Shown here piece by piece: positions 8,544 to 15,274 of a stretch of DNA of 17,245 bases; position 1 is the first letter of the stretch; every line of letters starts with the position of its first letter. The DNA lies in assembly GCA_035760865.1 (NCBI GenBank), contig DASTSE010000428.1, positions 1 through 17,245 on the forward strand, read 5' to 3'. The translations under genes were made by a program, and so were the position numbers. This DNA is from Dokdonella_A sp035760865 (GTDB lineage: Bacteria > Pseudomonadota > Gammaproteobacteria > Xanthomonadales > Rhodanobacteraceae). Below the pieces are notes generated by a model. The model did no database searches. It was not told the origin of the DNA and saw only the letters and a list, made by a program, of their open reading frames with translations.

Positions 8544-11390
8544 CTAGCGCTCGGCGATGTCGGCGCTGCAGACGAAGCGAATCGCGTCGAGGCGCGGCGA
8601 TGCACCGGACAGCGCCTGGCGCACCGCATCCAGCTCGTGCGCGACCGCGTCGATCTCATCCGGGCGCACGGACGGATTGACCTTGGCGAGTGCGGCGAGG
8701 CGCGCGTGCTCGGCCTCGAGCTCGCGCTGCGCGGCGGCGAGCGCATGGCCGACTTCGGTCGCGGCGAGGCGCCGCGCCTCGGTCTCGCACGCGGCGAGCA
8801 TCGGCGGCACGAGCTTGGCGAGCAGCGGGCGGTAGCGCGCCGCGTCGACCGGCTGCTCGCGTGCGCGCGCGAGGCTGACCGTGTTCGGAACGTAGTCGGT
8901 GCGCGCGGTGAGGCGCGTGTCGACGACGGTGCGCAGCGGCAGTGGCGGCAGGAAACGGCCGACGTCGAGCGAGCGGTCGGCGACGCATTCGAGCGCGAAC
9001 ACGCATTCGAGCAGCGCCGTGCGCGGCGGCAGCGCCGCGTCCATGAGGATCGCCGCGTTGCCCTGTTCGCTTTCGAGCAGCAGGTCGAGAGCGCCGACGA
9101 CGAGCGGGTGATCGAGCCGAAGCAGCGGCAGTTCCTCGCGCGCGAGCGCAGTCGCGCGATCGAACGTGACCTGCTGCGGACCGTCCTTGAGGCCGGGGAA
9201 GCCGTCCGTGCTGAGGTACTCGGGATCGAGCACGACCGTGCGCGTCCCGGTTTCCTCGGCATCGATGCCGAACTGCTCGAACAGCGCGAGCACGAACTCG
9301 TCGGCGCCGGTGTCGGCGTCCTGCTCGCGCAGCGCGTCGGCGAGCGGCAGGTCGCGTGCCTGGCGCTCGGTCGCGAGTTCGAGCAGGCGATCGCGTCCGG
9401 CCTGCACGAGCTCGGACAGCTCGCGGTGCGTGGCCGCGGTTTCGCCGACGAGGGCATCGATCTCGACGTCCGGGTCCTCGCCGCCGAGCGCGTGCCGTTC
9501 CGCTTCGGCGAACAGCCGCGCGCCGAAGCGGCGCAGGATCTCGCGCCCATCGGACGGGCTGCCGTGCAGCGCGTCGAGGCCTTCGTGGTACCAGCGCAGC
9601 AGCGCGTGCTGCGCGGTGCCGTGGAAGGCCGCCGCATGGATCTCGATGTCGCGGCGCTGGCCGATGCGGTCGAGGCGGCCGATGCGCTGTTCGAGCAGGT
9701 CCGGGTCGAGCGGAAGATCCCACAGCACGAGATGGTGCGCGAACTGGAAGTTGCGCCCCTCCGAGCCGATCTCCGAACAGAGCAGCACGCGTGCGCCGTC
9801 GGCCTCGGCGAAGAACGCCGCATTGCGGTCGCGCTGCAGGATGCTCATGCCCTCGTGGAAGCGCGCGACCTTCGCGCTGCTGCGCGTGCGCAGCGCATCC
9901 TCGAGCGCGAGCACTTTCGCCTGCGAACGGCAGATCAGCAGCAGCTTCGCCGGCGCGAGGCGCTCGACCAGCGCGACGAGCCACGGCAGGCGCGGATCGT
10001 TCGCGTAGTCGATTTCGCCCGCGGGCGGATGCGCCTGCGCGTCGGCATGGAACTCGGCGAGCAGGCGCTGGCGCGCGCGGTCGTCGAGTTCGGCGCCGTC
10101 GAGAACGTCGATGCGCGCGATGCGCTTCGGAAAACCGCCGATCTGCGCACGCCGGTTGCGGAACATCACGCGGCCGGTGCCGTGACGGTCGATCAACGCG
10201 TCGAGCAGCAGCGGGGCGTTCGCGGTGCGGTCGTCGTCGTAGCGCGCGAGCAGTTGCCCGATGTCCTCGTCGCTCGCGAACCGTGCCGCGAGCCTGTCGC
10301 GCACGTCGGCCTCGAGCGGCGCCGCGTCGAGCAGGCGCGTCGCGACCGCGGAGAGGCCGGCGTAGCCTTCGGATTCGGCGGTGAAGCTCTCGAGGTCGGT
10401 GTAGCGCGCGGGATCGAGCAGGCGCAGGCGCGCGAAGTGGCCGCTGCGGCCGAGCTGCTGCGGCGTCGCCGTGAGCAGCACGAGCCCCGGCGCGCGCGTA
10501 GCGAGGCTTTCGACGAGCGCGTACGCGGGACTCGCCGCCTCGGGCGACCATTCGAGGTGATGCGCTTCGTCGACGACGACGAGGTCCCAGTCGGCGTCGA
10601 CGACCTGCGCCGCGCGCTTTGGCGTGCCCGCGAGCCAGTCGACGTCGGCGATCACGCACTGCTCGTCGTCGAACGGATTGCGCGCGCCGTCGGCGACCTC
10701 GATCGCTTCGCAGCGCTCCTCGTCGTACAGCGCGAACGGTAGGTTGAACCGGCGCAGCAGCTCGACGAACCACTGCGCGGTGAGGCTCGGCGGCGCGAGC
10801 ACGAGCACGCGCGCGACGCGTCCGCTCGCGAGCAGCCGCGCGAGCACCATGCCCGCCTCGATCGTCTTGCCGAGACCGACTTCGTCGGCGAGCAGCGCGC
10901 GCGGCGGGCGACGCTGCGCGACGATCGCGGCGACGCGCAGCTGGTGCGCGATGAGGTCGATGCGCGCGCTCGCGAGGCCCCAGGCGGGCGAACGCATCGC
11001 GGCGGCGCGCCGGCGCAGCGCGGCGAGGCGGAAATCGAACCGATCGGGCGCGTCGACGCGTGCCGACAGCAGGCGCTCGTCGGCCCGCGATACCGGCTGT
11101 GCGTCGTCGAGCTCGGATTCGGCGAGTGCGCGCGTCCCGTTGTGATAGGTGAGCAGGCCGCTCGCCTCGCTGATCCGTTCGACGACGAAGCTCTGCTTCT
11201 GGCCGCTGACCTTCTGGCCGATGCGGAACTCCGCCCGCGCGAGCGGCGCTGCCTGCTTGGCGTAGTGCCGCAGCACGCCCGCGGTCGCGAACAGCACCTG
11301 CACGGTGCGGCCGTCGAGGCGCACGACGGTGCCGAGGCCGAGTTCGGGTTCGGCGTTGGAGATCCAGCGTTGGCCGGGAACGAAAGCCAT
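8544..11390 (-). CDS. rapA: RNA polymerase-associated SWI2/SNF2 ATPase RapA (HepA)
   Basis: RapA binds RNA polymerase and uses ATP to release stalled post-termination complexes, recycling polymerase. The 948-residue product matches E. coli RapA (968) from end to end. It begins with MAFVPGQRWISNAEPELGLG, the family opening, followed by the N-terminal beta-barrel modules. Walker A is ADEVGLGKT (Lys175), and DEAH is at 274-277 in VVVDEAHHLEW. LLTATPQQLG is motif III, and the second RecA-like lobe holds FHEGMSILQRDR, LLCSEIGSEGRNF and EQRIGRLDRIGQ (about 511-578). The RapA-specific C-terminal region includes FPGLKDG, FDRATALARE and RFLPPLPLRTVVD. No purine-rich ribosome-binding site precedes the ATG (CCCTCTCC). 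It stands alone on the minus strand; its stop codon sits in the palindrome GCGCTAGCGC. Confidence 0.97.
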   Translation of the reverse strand: MAFVPGQRWISNAEPELGLGTVVRLDGRTVQVLFATAGVLRHYAKQAAPLARAEFRIGQKVSGQKQSFVVERISEASGLLTYHNGTRALAESELDDAQPVSRADERLLSARVDAPDRFDFRLAALRRRAAAMRSPAWGLASARIDLIAHQLRVAAIVAQRRPPRALLADEVGLGKTIEAGMVLARLLASGRVARVLVLAPPSLTAQWFVELLRRFNLPFALYDEERCEAIEVADGARNPFDDEQCVIADVDWLAGTPKRAAQVVDADWDLVVVDEAHHLEWSPEAASPAYALVESLATRAPGLVLLTATPQQLGRSGHFARLRLLDPARYTDLESFTAESEGYAGLSAVATRLLDAAPLEADVRDRLAARFASDEDIGQLLARYDDDRTANAPLLLDALIDRHGTGRVMFRNRRAQIGGFPKRIARIDVLDGAELDDRARQRLLAEFHADAQAHPPAGEIDYANDPRLPWLVALVERLAPAKLLLICRSQAKVLALEDALRTRSSAKVARFHEGMSILQRDRNAAFFAEADGARVLLCSEIGSEGRNFQFAHHLVLWDLPLDPDLLEQRIGRLDRIGQRRDIEIHAAAFHGTAQHALLRWYHEGLDALHGSPSDGREILRRFGARLFAEAERHALGGEDPDVEIDALVGETAATHRELSELVQAGRDRLLELATERQARDLPLADALREQDADTGADEFVLALFEQFGIDAEETGTRTVVLDPEYLSTDGFPGLKDGPQQVTFDRATALAREELPLLRLDHPLVVGALDLLLESEQGNAAILMDAALPPRTALLECVFALECVADRSLDVGRFLPPLPLRTVVDTRLTARTDYVPNTVSLARAREQPVDAARYRPLLAKLVPPMLAACETEARRLAATEVGHALAAAQRELEAEHARLAALAKVNPSVRPDEIDAVAHELDAVRQALSGASPRLDAIRFVCSADIAER

Positions 11391-11416
11391 GGAGAGGGCG
11401 GCGGAGACGGAACGCG

Positions 11417-11445
11417 ATTATCGCGGCCGCCGCGTGCGAAGCATA
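11417..11445 (-). promoter_or_regulatory. Candidate rapA promoter -10 region
   Basis: Read on the minus strand, GATAAT (11422-11417) matches five of six bases of the -10 consensus and lies 26 bases before the rapA ATG. It sits inside the short palindrome CGCGA-TAA-TCGCG. The hexamer 17 bases upstream, TATGCT, is a poor -35, so this is supported mainly by the -10. Confidence 0.35.
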
Positions 11446-11499
11446 GTCTTGCGCTGCTGCCCCTGCGATGAAGTGGCGCTGTGCCCTCCGAACGGGACC

Positions 11500-11604
11500 G
11501 ACCGCCGCAGCTGCGGACGGTCGCTCTGCGGCGCCGCAGCAGGGGCGTGCGACGTGCGATCCCATCGCGCGGGTCCCGCGCTCCGCCCGCTAACGGGCGG
11601 AGCG
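11500..11604. repeat. Cluster of four palindromes between rapA and the repeat-protein gene
   Basis: Four dyads lie close together. At 11500-11522, GACCG-CCGCAG pairs with CTGCGG-CGGTC with one bulged A. At 11526-11539 there is the perfect palindrome CTGCGGCGCCGCAG. At 11567-11581, GCGCGGG and CCCGCGC surround one base. At 11579-11604, CGCTCCGCCCG pairs perfectly with CGGGCGGAGCG across loop CTAA. The last begins seven bases after the stop of the minus-strand gene at 11612 and may end or protect its mRNA, but no U run follows. The rest of the gap shows nothing clear beyond the rapA -10 candidate. Confidence 0.6.
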
Positions 11605-11611
11605 GTCGGGT

Positions 11612-12874
11612 TCATCGAGCCGGCGCGGACTCGAAGCCGTCGGCGAAGACGAGGTCGTCGACGGCCGGCGTCGCGTACGCGACGAACACGCCGCTGCCCC
11701 ATTCGACCTGGTTGTTTCCCTGTGGATGCACGCCGGCGACGAACGCGATGTCGCCGCGTGCGTTGATCGCGGGTCGGCCGGAGAATACCGGCGAGCTGTC
11801 GTGCTGGCCGAGCTGGGCGATGCCGAGGTCGGTTTCGACGACGTCGCCGTTGCCGACCACGCGCAGCAGGGTGTCGCCGTCGCCGAGGTAGATCGCCTGG
11901 CCCTGCGCGTCGCGGGCGCGGAACGCGACCCAGCCGGAGCCGTTGATCGCGGGCGGGAACGAATCGAGTTCGAGGATCGTGCCGCCCGGGTCGACGGCGG
12001 CGATCTCGGTGGTCGTGACGCCGTCGCAGCGCAACACGACGCGGCGGTTGTCGGCGGCGCGCGTCGCGACGACCGCGACCGTGCCGTCGTCGGCGAGCGC
12101 GAGGCTGTTGTCGAACTTCGAATACGGCGACTCGGCGTCGGTCGCCTGGTTCGCGAGCAGCCGCTGCGAACTGCCGTCGCTCGCGAACAGGCGGATCTCG
12201 ACCGCGCTGAACTGGTCGGCCGACGTCGCGACCTTGGCAGCGATCGCGCCCGCCGCATTGAACGACGGCGTATAGAGGTACGTGTACGGACTGCCCGGCG
12301 AAACGGCGGCATCGCCGGCGTAGATCGTCGTCGCGCCGCCGAGGCGTGCTGCGTACGCGCGACCGCTCGAGAAGCTCGCCTGGAATCCGATGTCGCCGCT
12401 CGCGTTCACGCACGGCGACTGGTAGGAATTCGGGATCACGGGCAGCGTGTTCACCGCGGCGGCGCTGCCGGCGGACGCGTCGTACAGGTACAGGGTATTG
12501 CCGATGCCGGTATCGGAGATCGTGAAGGCGATGTCGCCCGCGTCGTTCAAGCACGCCTCGTTGTCGATCGACGCGTCGATGTCGCCGACATGGGCGAGTC
12601 CCCCGACGCCGTGCGCGCCGAGCCAGACACCGGGGCGCGACAGGCCCGGATCGCCCGTATCGGGAACGACCTGCACGCGGAACGCGACCTGCGCGTTCGC
12701 GTTGATCGACGCGCTGATGCTGTTGAACGACGAGCCCGGCGGCAGGTTCCAGCCCTCGTCGTTGACGAGCAGGTTGCTGCGTGCCTGCAGCTCGACGGAT
12801 TCGTAGGCGGGCAGGGCTGCGTGCACGCCGGGTGCGGTGCACAGCGCCGCAATCGCGAGATGGAACGCCTTCAT
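11612..12874 (-). CDS. Exported NxxGxxAF tandem-repeat protein
   Basis: The 420-residue protein starts with a probable signal peptide MKAFHLAIAALCTAPGVHA, cut near residue 19. The body has seven spaced copies of a short N-x-x-G-x-x-A-F-like motif: near 58 (NANAQVAF), 110 (NDAGDIAF), 157 (NASGDIGF), 206 (NAAGAIAA), 261 (ADDGTVAV, degenerate), 311 (NGSGWVAF) and 371 (NARGDIAF). They recur about every 45-60 residues and suggest a beta-propeller-like or beta-rich repeat fold. The motif corresponds to a repeat catalogued in 'choice-of-anchor' surface proteins with varied C-terminal sorting signals. This one lacks a PEP-CTERM-type hydrophobic anchor and ends DDLVFADGFESAPAR. GGGGGT lies about ten bases before the ATG. 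Function is unknown. Confidence 0.82.
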   Translation of the reverse strand: MKAFHLAIAALCTAPGVHAALPAYESVELQARSNLLVNDEGWNLPPGSSFNSISASINANAQVAFRVQVVPDTGDPGLSRPGVWLGAHGVGGLAHVGDIDASIDNEACLNDAGDIAFTISDTGIGNTLYLYDASAGSAAAVNTLPVIPNSYQSPCVNASGDIGFQASFSSGRAYAARLGGATTIYAGDAAVSPGSPYTYLYTPSFNAAGAIAAKVATSADQFSAVEIRLFASDGSSQRLLANQATDAESPYSKFDNSLALADDGTVAVVATRAADNRRVVLRCDGVTTTEIAAVDPGGTILELDSFPPAINGSGWVAFRARDAQGQAIYLGDGDTLLRVVGNGDVVETDLGIAQLGQHDSSPVFSGRPAINARGDIAFVAGVHPQGNNQVEWGSGVFVAYATPAVDDLVFADGFESAPAR

Positions 12875-12956
12875 CGTGGATGACCCCCAGGTCGATGCGC
12901 CGGTGCGTAGCGCGTTCCCGACCCTAGCGGATCGAAGGCGAAGAATTCGTTACGGG

Positions 12957-13040
12957 AAAAACCGGGATCGGAGCGGACGTTCGCGTTCGGGGCATCCTGC
13001 ACCCGCGATACGACGCGGCCAAACATCCTCCGATCCCGGT
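12957..13040 (-). terminator. Long-loop terminator-like inverted repeat after the M13 gene
   Basis: ACCGGGATCGGAG at 12961-12973 is the exact reverse complement of CTCCGATCCCGGT at 13028-13040, 13 bp with 54 bases between. On the minus strand the second arm runs straight into a T run (bases 12961-12957 read TTTTT). A 13-bp GC-rich stem followed by T5 fits an intrinsic terminator on the minus strand, about 140-225 bases after the M13 stop. The large loop is unusual and makes the call uncertain. Confidence 0.5.
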
Positions 13041-13045
13041 CCTAC

Positions 13046-13169
13046 CCGCTTCTTCGACGAAGCGGTTGTCCATGAGAAGTGCGGCCATGGATGGCCGCGC
13101 CGGTGCTCGTTCCCTTGGGCGCGATTCATCATCGCGCCGCTTCGTCAGGCAGCGACCATGGACGGTCGC
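13046..13169. repeat. Hairpin ladder, including two related 18-nt hairpins
   Basis: Local stems are CCGCTTC/GAAGCGG (13046-13065), GCGGCCAT/ATGGCCGC (13081-13098), GGCGCGAT/ATCGCGCC with a five-base loop (13118-13138) and GCGACC/GGTCGC (13152-13169). The second and fourth are 15/18 identical and differ by a compensating G-C to A-T change. GACGAAGCGG (13056-13065) can instead pair with CCGCTTCGTC (13137-13146), enclosing the second hairpin and overlapping the third by two bases. Confidence 0.65.
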
Positions 13170-13182
13170 AAAAAGAAGAACA

Positions 13183-15222
13183 TCACCAGATCTTCACCTG
13201 CGTGTCGGCGCCGCGCACCATCGCGTCGCCGGCCTTGCACGAATACGCCTGCGCGAACGCGGGCATGTTCGACGGCGCACCGATCGCGCGGTACTTGGCC
13301 GGCGCGTGCGGGTCGGCGTTGAGCAGCACTTCCTGGCGCTTGGGGCGGATGCTGCCGCGCCAGACGCGGGCGAAGTTGAGGAAGAAGCGCTGGTCCGGCG
13401 TATAGCCGTCGATCTTCTTCGAAGCCTCGGCCGGGTTCTGCTTGAGCGCCATCTGCAACGCGTCGTAGGCGACGTTGAGGCCGCCGAGGTCGGCGATGTT
13501 CTCGCCGAGCGTGAGCTGGCCGTTGACGTGCTTGCCGGGCAGCGGCTCGTACGCGTTGAACTGGGCGACGAGCTTCGCGGTGCGGGCGTCGAACTTCTCG
13601 CGGTCTTCCTTCGTCCACCAGTTCGTGTTGTTGCCCTGCGCGTCGAACTGGCTGCCTTCGTCGTCGTAGCCGTGCGTCGCCTCGTGGCCGATCACCGCGC
13701 CGATGCCGCCGTAGTTGATCGCGTCGTCGGCGTTGGCGTCGAAGAACGGCGGCTGCAGGATCGCGGCCGGGAAGTTGATCGTGTTGTCGGTCGGGTTGTA
13801 GTACGCGTTGACCGTCTGCGGAGTCATGCCCCACTCGAGCCGGTCGGTCGGCTTGCCGATCTTGGCGATCTCGTAGTCGTAGTTGAACTTGCTCGCCGCG
13901 AGAACGTTCGCGTAGTAGTCGTCCGGCTTCACGTCGAGGCCGGACCAGTCGCGCCACTTGTCCGGATAGCCGATCTTCGGCAGGAAGGTCGACCACTTCT
14001 CGATCGCCTTCTGCTTGGTCGCCCCGCTCATCCAGTCGAGCTTCTCGATGCGCGCCTTCAGCGCCGCGCTCACGTTCTCGACGAGCTCGAGCGCACGCTT
14101 CTTCGACTCCGGCGGGAACGTCTTGTCGACGTACAGCTTGCCCAGCGCCATGCCCATCGAATCGTTCACGGTCGACAGCACGCGCTTCCAGCGCGGTTCC
14201 TGCTCCTTCTGGCCGTTGAGCGTCTTGTTGTAGAACGCGAAGTTCTCGTCGGCGAACGGCTTGGACAGGTACGGCGAGGCGGAGTCGATCGCGTGGAAAC
14301 GCAGGTACGTGCGCCACTGCTCGGCGGGCACGTCGACGATCATCCTGTCGACCTCGGCGAAGAAGCCCGGTTGCGACAGCGAGAAGCCGTCCTTGATGTC
14401 GGCGTGCTGCGCGGCGAAGAATTTCGTCCACGAGAAGTTGGGGCTCGCCTTGTCGGCGTCGGCGAGGGTGACGAAGTGGTACTGGTTTTCCGGCTTGCGC
14501 AGCTCGACCGGCACGAGCGATGCCTTGGCCAGGCGGGTCTCGAACGCGAGCACCTGCTCGGCCGACTTCTTCGCCGCGTCCGGCGCGTCGCCGGCGAGCT
14601 CGAGCACCTTCGCGATGTGGGCCTGGTACGCGCTGCGCAGTTCGGCGTAGTCGGGCTTGGTGTAGTACTCGGACGTCGGCAGGCCGATGCCGCCCTGCGC
14701 CACGTAGGCGATCTGGATCTTCGAGTTCTTGAAGTCCGGCGCCGTGTAGATCTGGAACAGGCCGTTCTGGCCGCGCGACGACGCGTCGTCGATGTAGGCG
14801 GCGATGTCCGCGGGCGTCTTCAGCGTTTCGATCTTCGCGATCTCGGGCTTGACCGGCGCGAGGCCGGCCTTCTCGATCGCGCCTTCGGCCATGCCGGAGC
14901 GGTAGAGCCAACCGATTTTCTGCTGGATCGAACCGGCTTCGGCCTTGTTCGCGCCGAGTGCGGCGGCTTCGACGATGCCGCGCTGGGTCTGCAGGCTGTG
15001 TTCGCGCAACTGGTCGAACGCGCCCCAGCGCGTGCGATCGGCCGGGATCGGGTTCGCCGCGATCCACTTCGCGTTGACGAAGCCGTTGAAGTCCGCGCAC
15101 GGACTGATCTTCGGGTCGAGTTCCTTGACGTCGAACGCGGGAGCGGTCGACGCCGCGACCGCGGCGGTCGACAGCGCGGCGAAGATCGCCGTGGCGAGGG
15201 TTCTGCTCAGCAGTTTGCGCAT
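13183..15222 (-). CDS. Exported M13-family (neprilysin/PepO-like) zinc metallopeptidase, downstream copy
   Basis: M13 enzymes are zinc endopeptidases that cut short peptides; in Gram-negative bacteria they are usually exported. The 679-residue product starts with signal peptide MRKLLSRTLATAIFAALSTA, cut near residue 23-25. Family landmarks are NPIPADRTRWGAFDQL, the substrate-binding VNAYYNPTDN, the zinc motif HEATH (His513, Glu514, His517), GENIADLGGL with third ligand Glu574 and Asp578, and HAPAKYR with His639 and Arg645. It ends in VKIW. The only mature-part cysteines I see are Cys42 and Cys662, which probably bridge the ends. The ATG at 15222 is chosen for its signal peptide and GGAGA ribosome-binding site; an in-frame ATG at 15243 is less likely. 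It lies 52 bases after the other M13 gene. Confidence 0.94.
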   Translation of the reverse strand: MRKLLSRTLATAIFAALSTAAVAASTAPAFDVKELDPKISPCADFNGFVNAKWIAANPIPADRTRWGAFDQLREHSLQTQRGIVEAAALGANKAEAGSIQQKIGWLYRSGMAEGAIEKAGLAPVKPEIAKIETLKTPADIAAYIDDASSRGQNGLFQIYTAPDFKNSKIQIAYVAQGGIGLPTSEYYTKPDYAELRSAYQAHIAKVLELAGDAPDAAKKSAEQVLAFETRLAKASLVPVELRKPENQYHFVTLADADKASPNFSWTKFFAAQHADIKDGFSLSQPGFFAEVDRMIVDVPAEQWRTYLRFHAIDSASPYLSKPFADENFAFYNKTLNGQKEQEPRWKRVLSTVNDSMGMALGKLYVDKTFPPESKKRALELVENVSAALKARIEKLDWMSGATKQKAIEKWSTFLPKIGYPDKWRDWSGLDVKPDDYYANVLAASKFNYDYEIAKIGKPTDRLEWGMTPQTVNAYYNPTDNTINFPAAILQPPFFDANADDAINYGGIGAVIGHEATHGYDDEGSQFDAQGNNTNWWTKEDREKFDARTAKLVAQFNAYEPLPGKHVNGQLTLGENIADLGGLNVAYDALQMALKQNPAEASKKIDGYTPDQRFFLNFARVWRGSIRPKRQEVLLNADPHAPAKYRAIGAPSNMPAFAQAYSCKAGDAMVRGADTQVKIW

Positions 15223-15248
15223 GGTTGGTTTCTCCAAGGACATTCTTC

Positions 15249-15268
15249 GCCGCGGCGGGGGCCGCGGC
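15249..15268. repeat. Hairpin between the two M13 genes
   Basis: GCCGCGGC at 15249-15256 and at 15261-15268 are self-complementary copies around GGGG, giving an 8-bp all-GC stem. It lies six bases after the stop of the upstream M13 gene and 26 bases before the start of the next. No U run follows on the minus strand, so it may protect the upstream mRNA 3' end or cause partial termination. Confidence 0.6.
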
Positions 15269-15274
15269 ATGCAT

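Larger units (their letters stand above)
12875..13182. other. 308-bp intergenic region with structured sequence, no gene
   Basis: I find no credible coding sequence. The part next to 12874 (to about 12950) must hold the promoter of the repeat-protein gene, but no convincing -35/-10 pair is visible. The remainder holds a terminator-like inverted repeat (12957-13040) and a series of hairpins (13046-13169), annotated separately. All would lie downstream of the M13 peptidase gene ending at 13183. Confidence 0.7.

Noticed and set aside
8541..8550. Palindrome GCGCTAGCGC at the rapA stop codon
   Set aside because: Only 10 bp, centred on the stop, and expected by chance in this composition.
8097..10742. 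881-codon open frame on the plus strand opposite rapA
   Set aside because: Antisense of a gene that matches RapA along its full length; its translation is compositionally biased and has no family motif.
13046..13169. tRNA or integron attC site in the hairpin cluster
   Set aside because: No tRNA-like T-arm or acceptor/CCA pattern and no GTTRRRY core sites paired at the ends.
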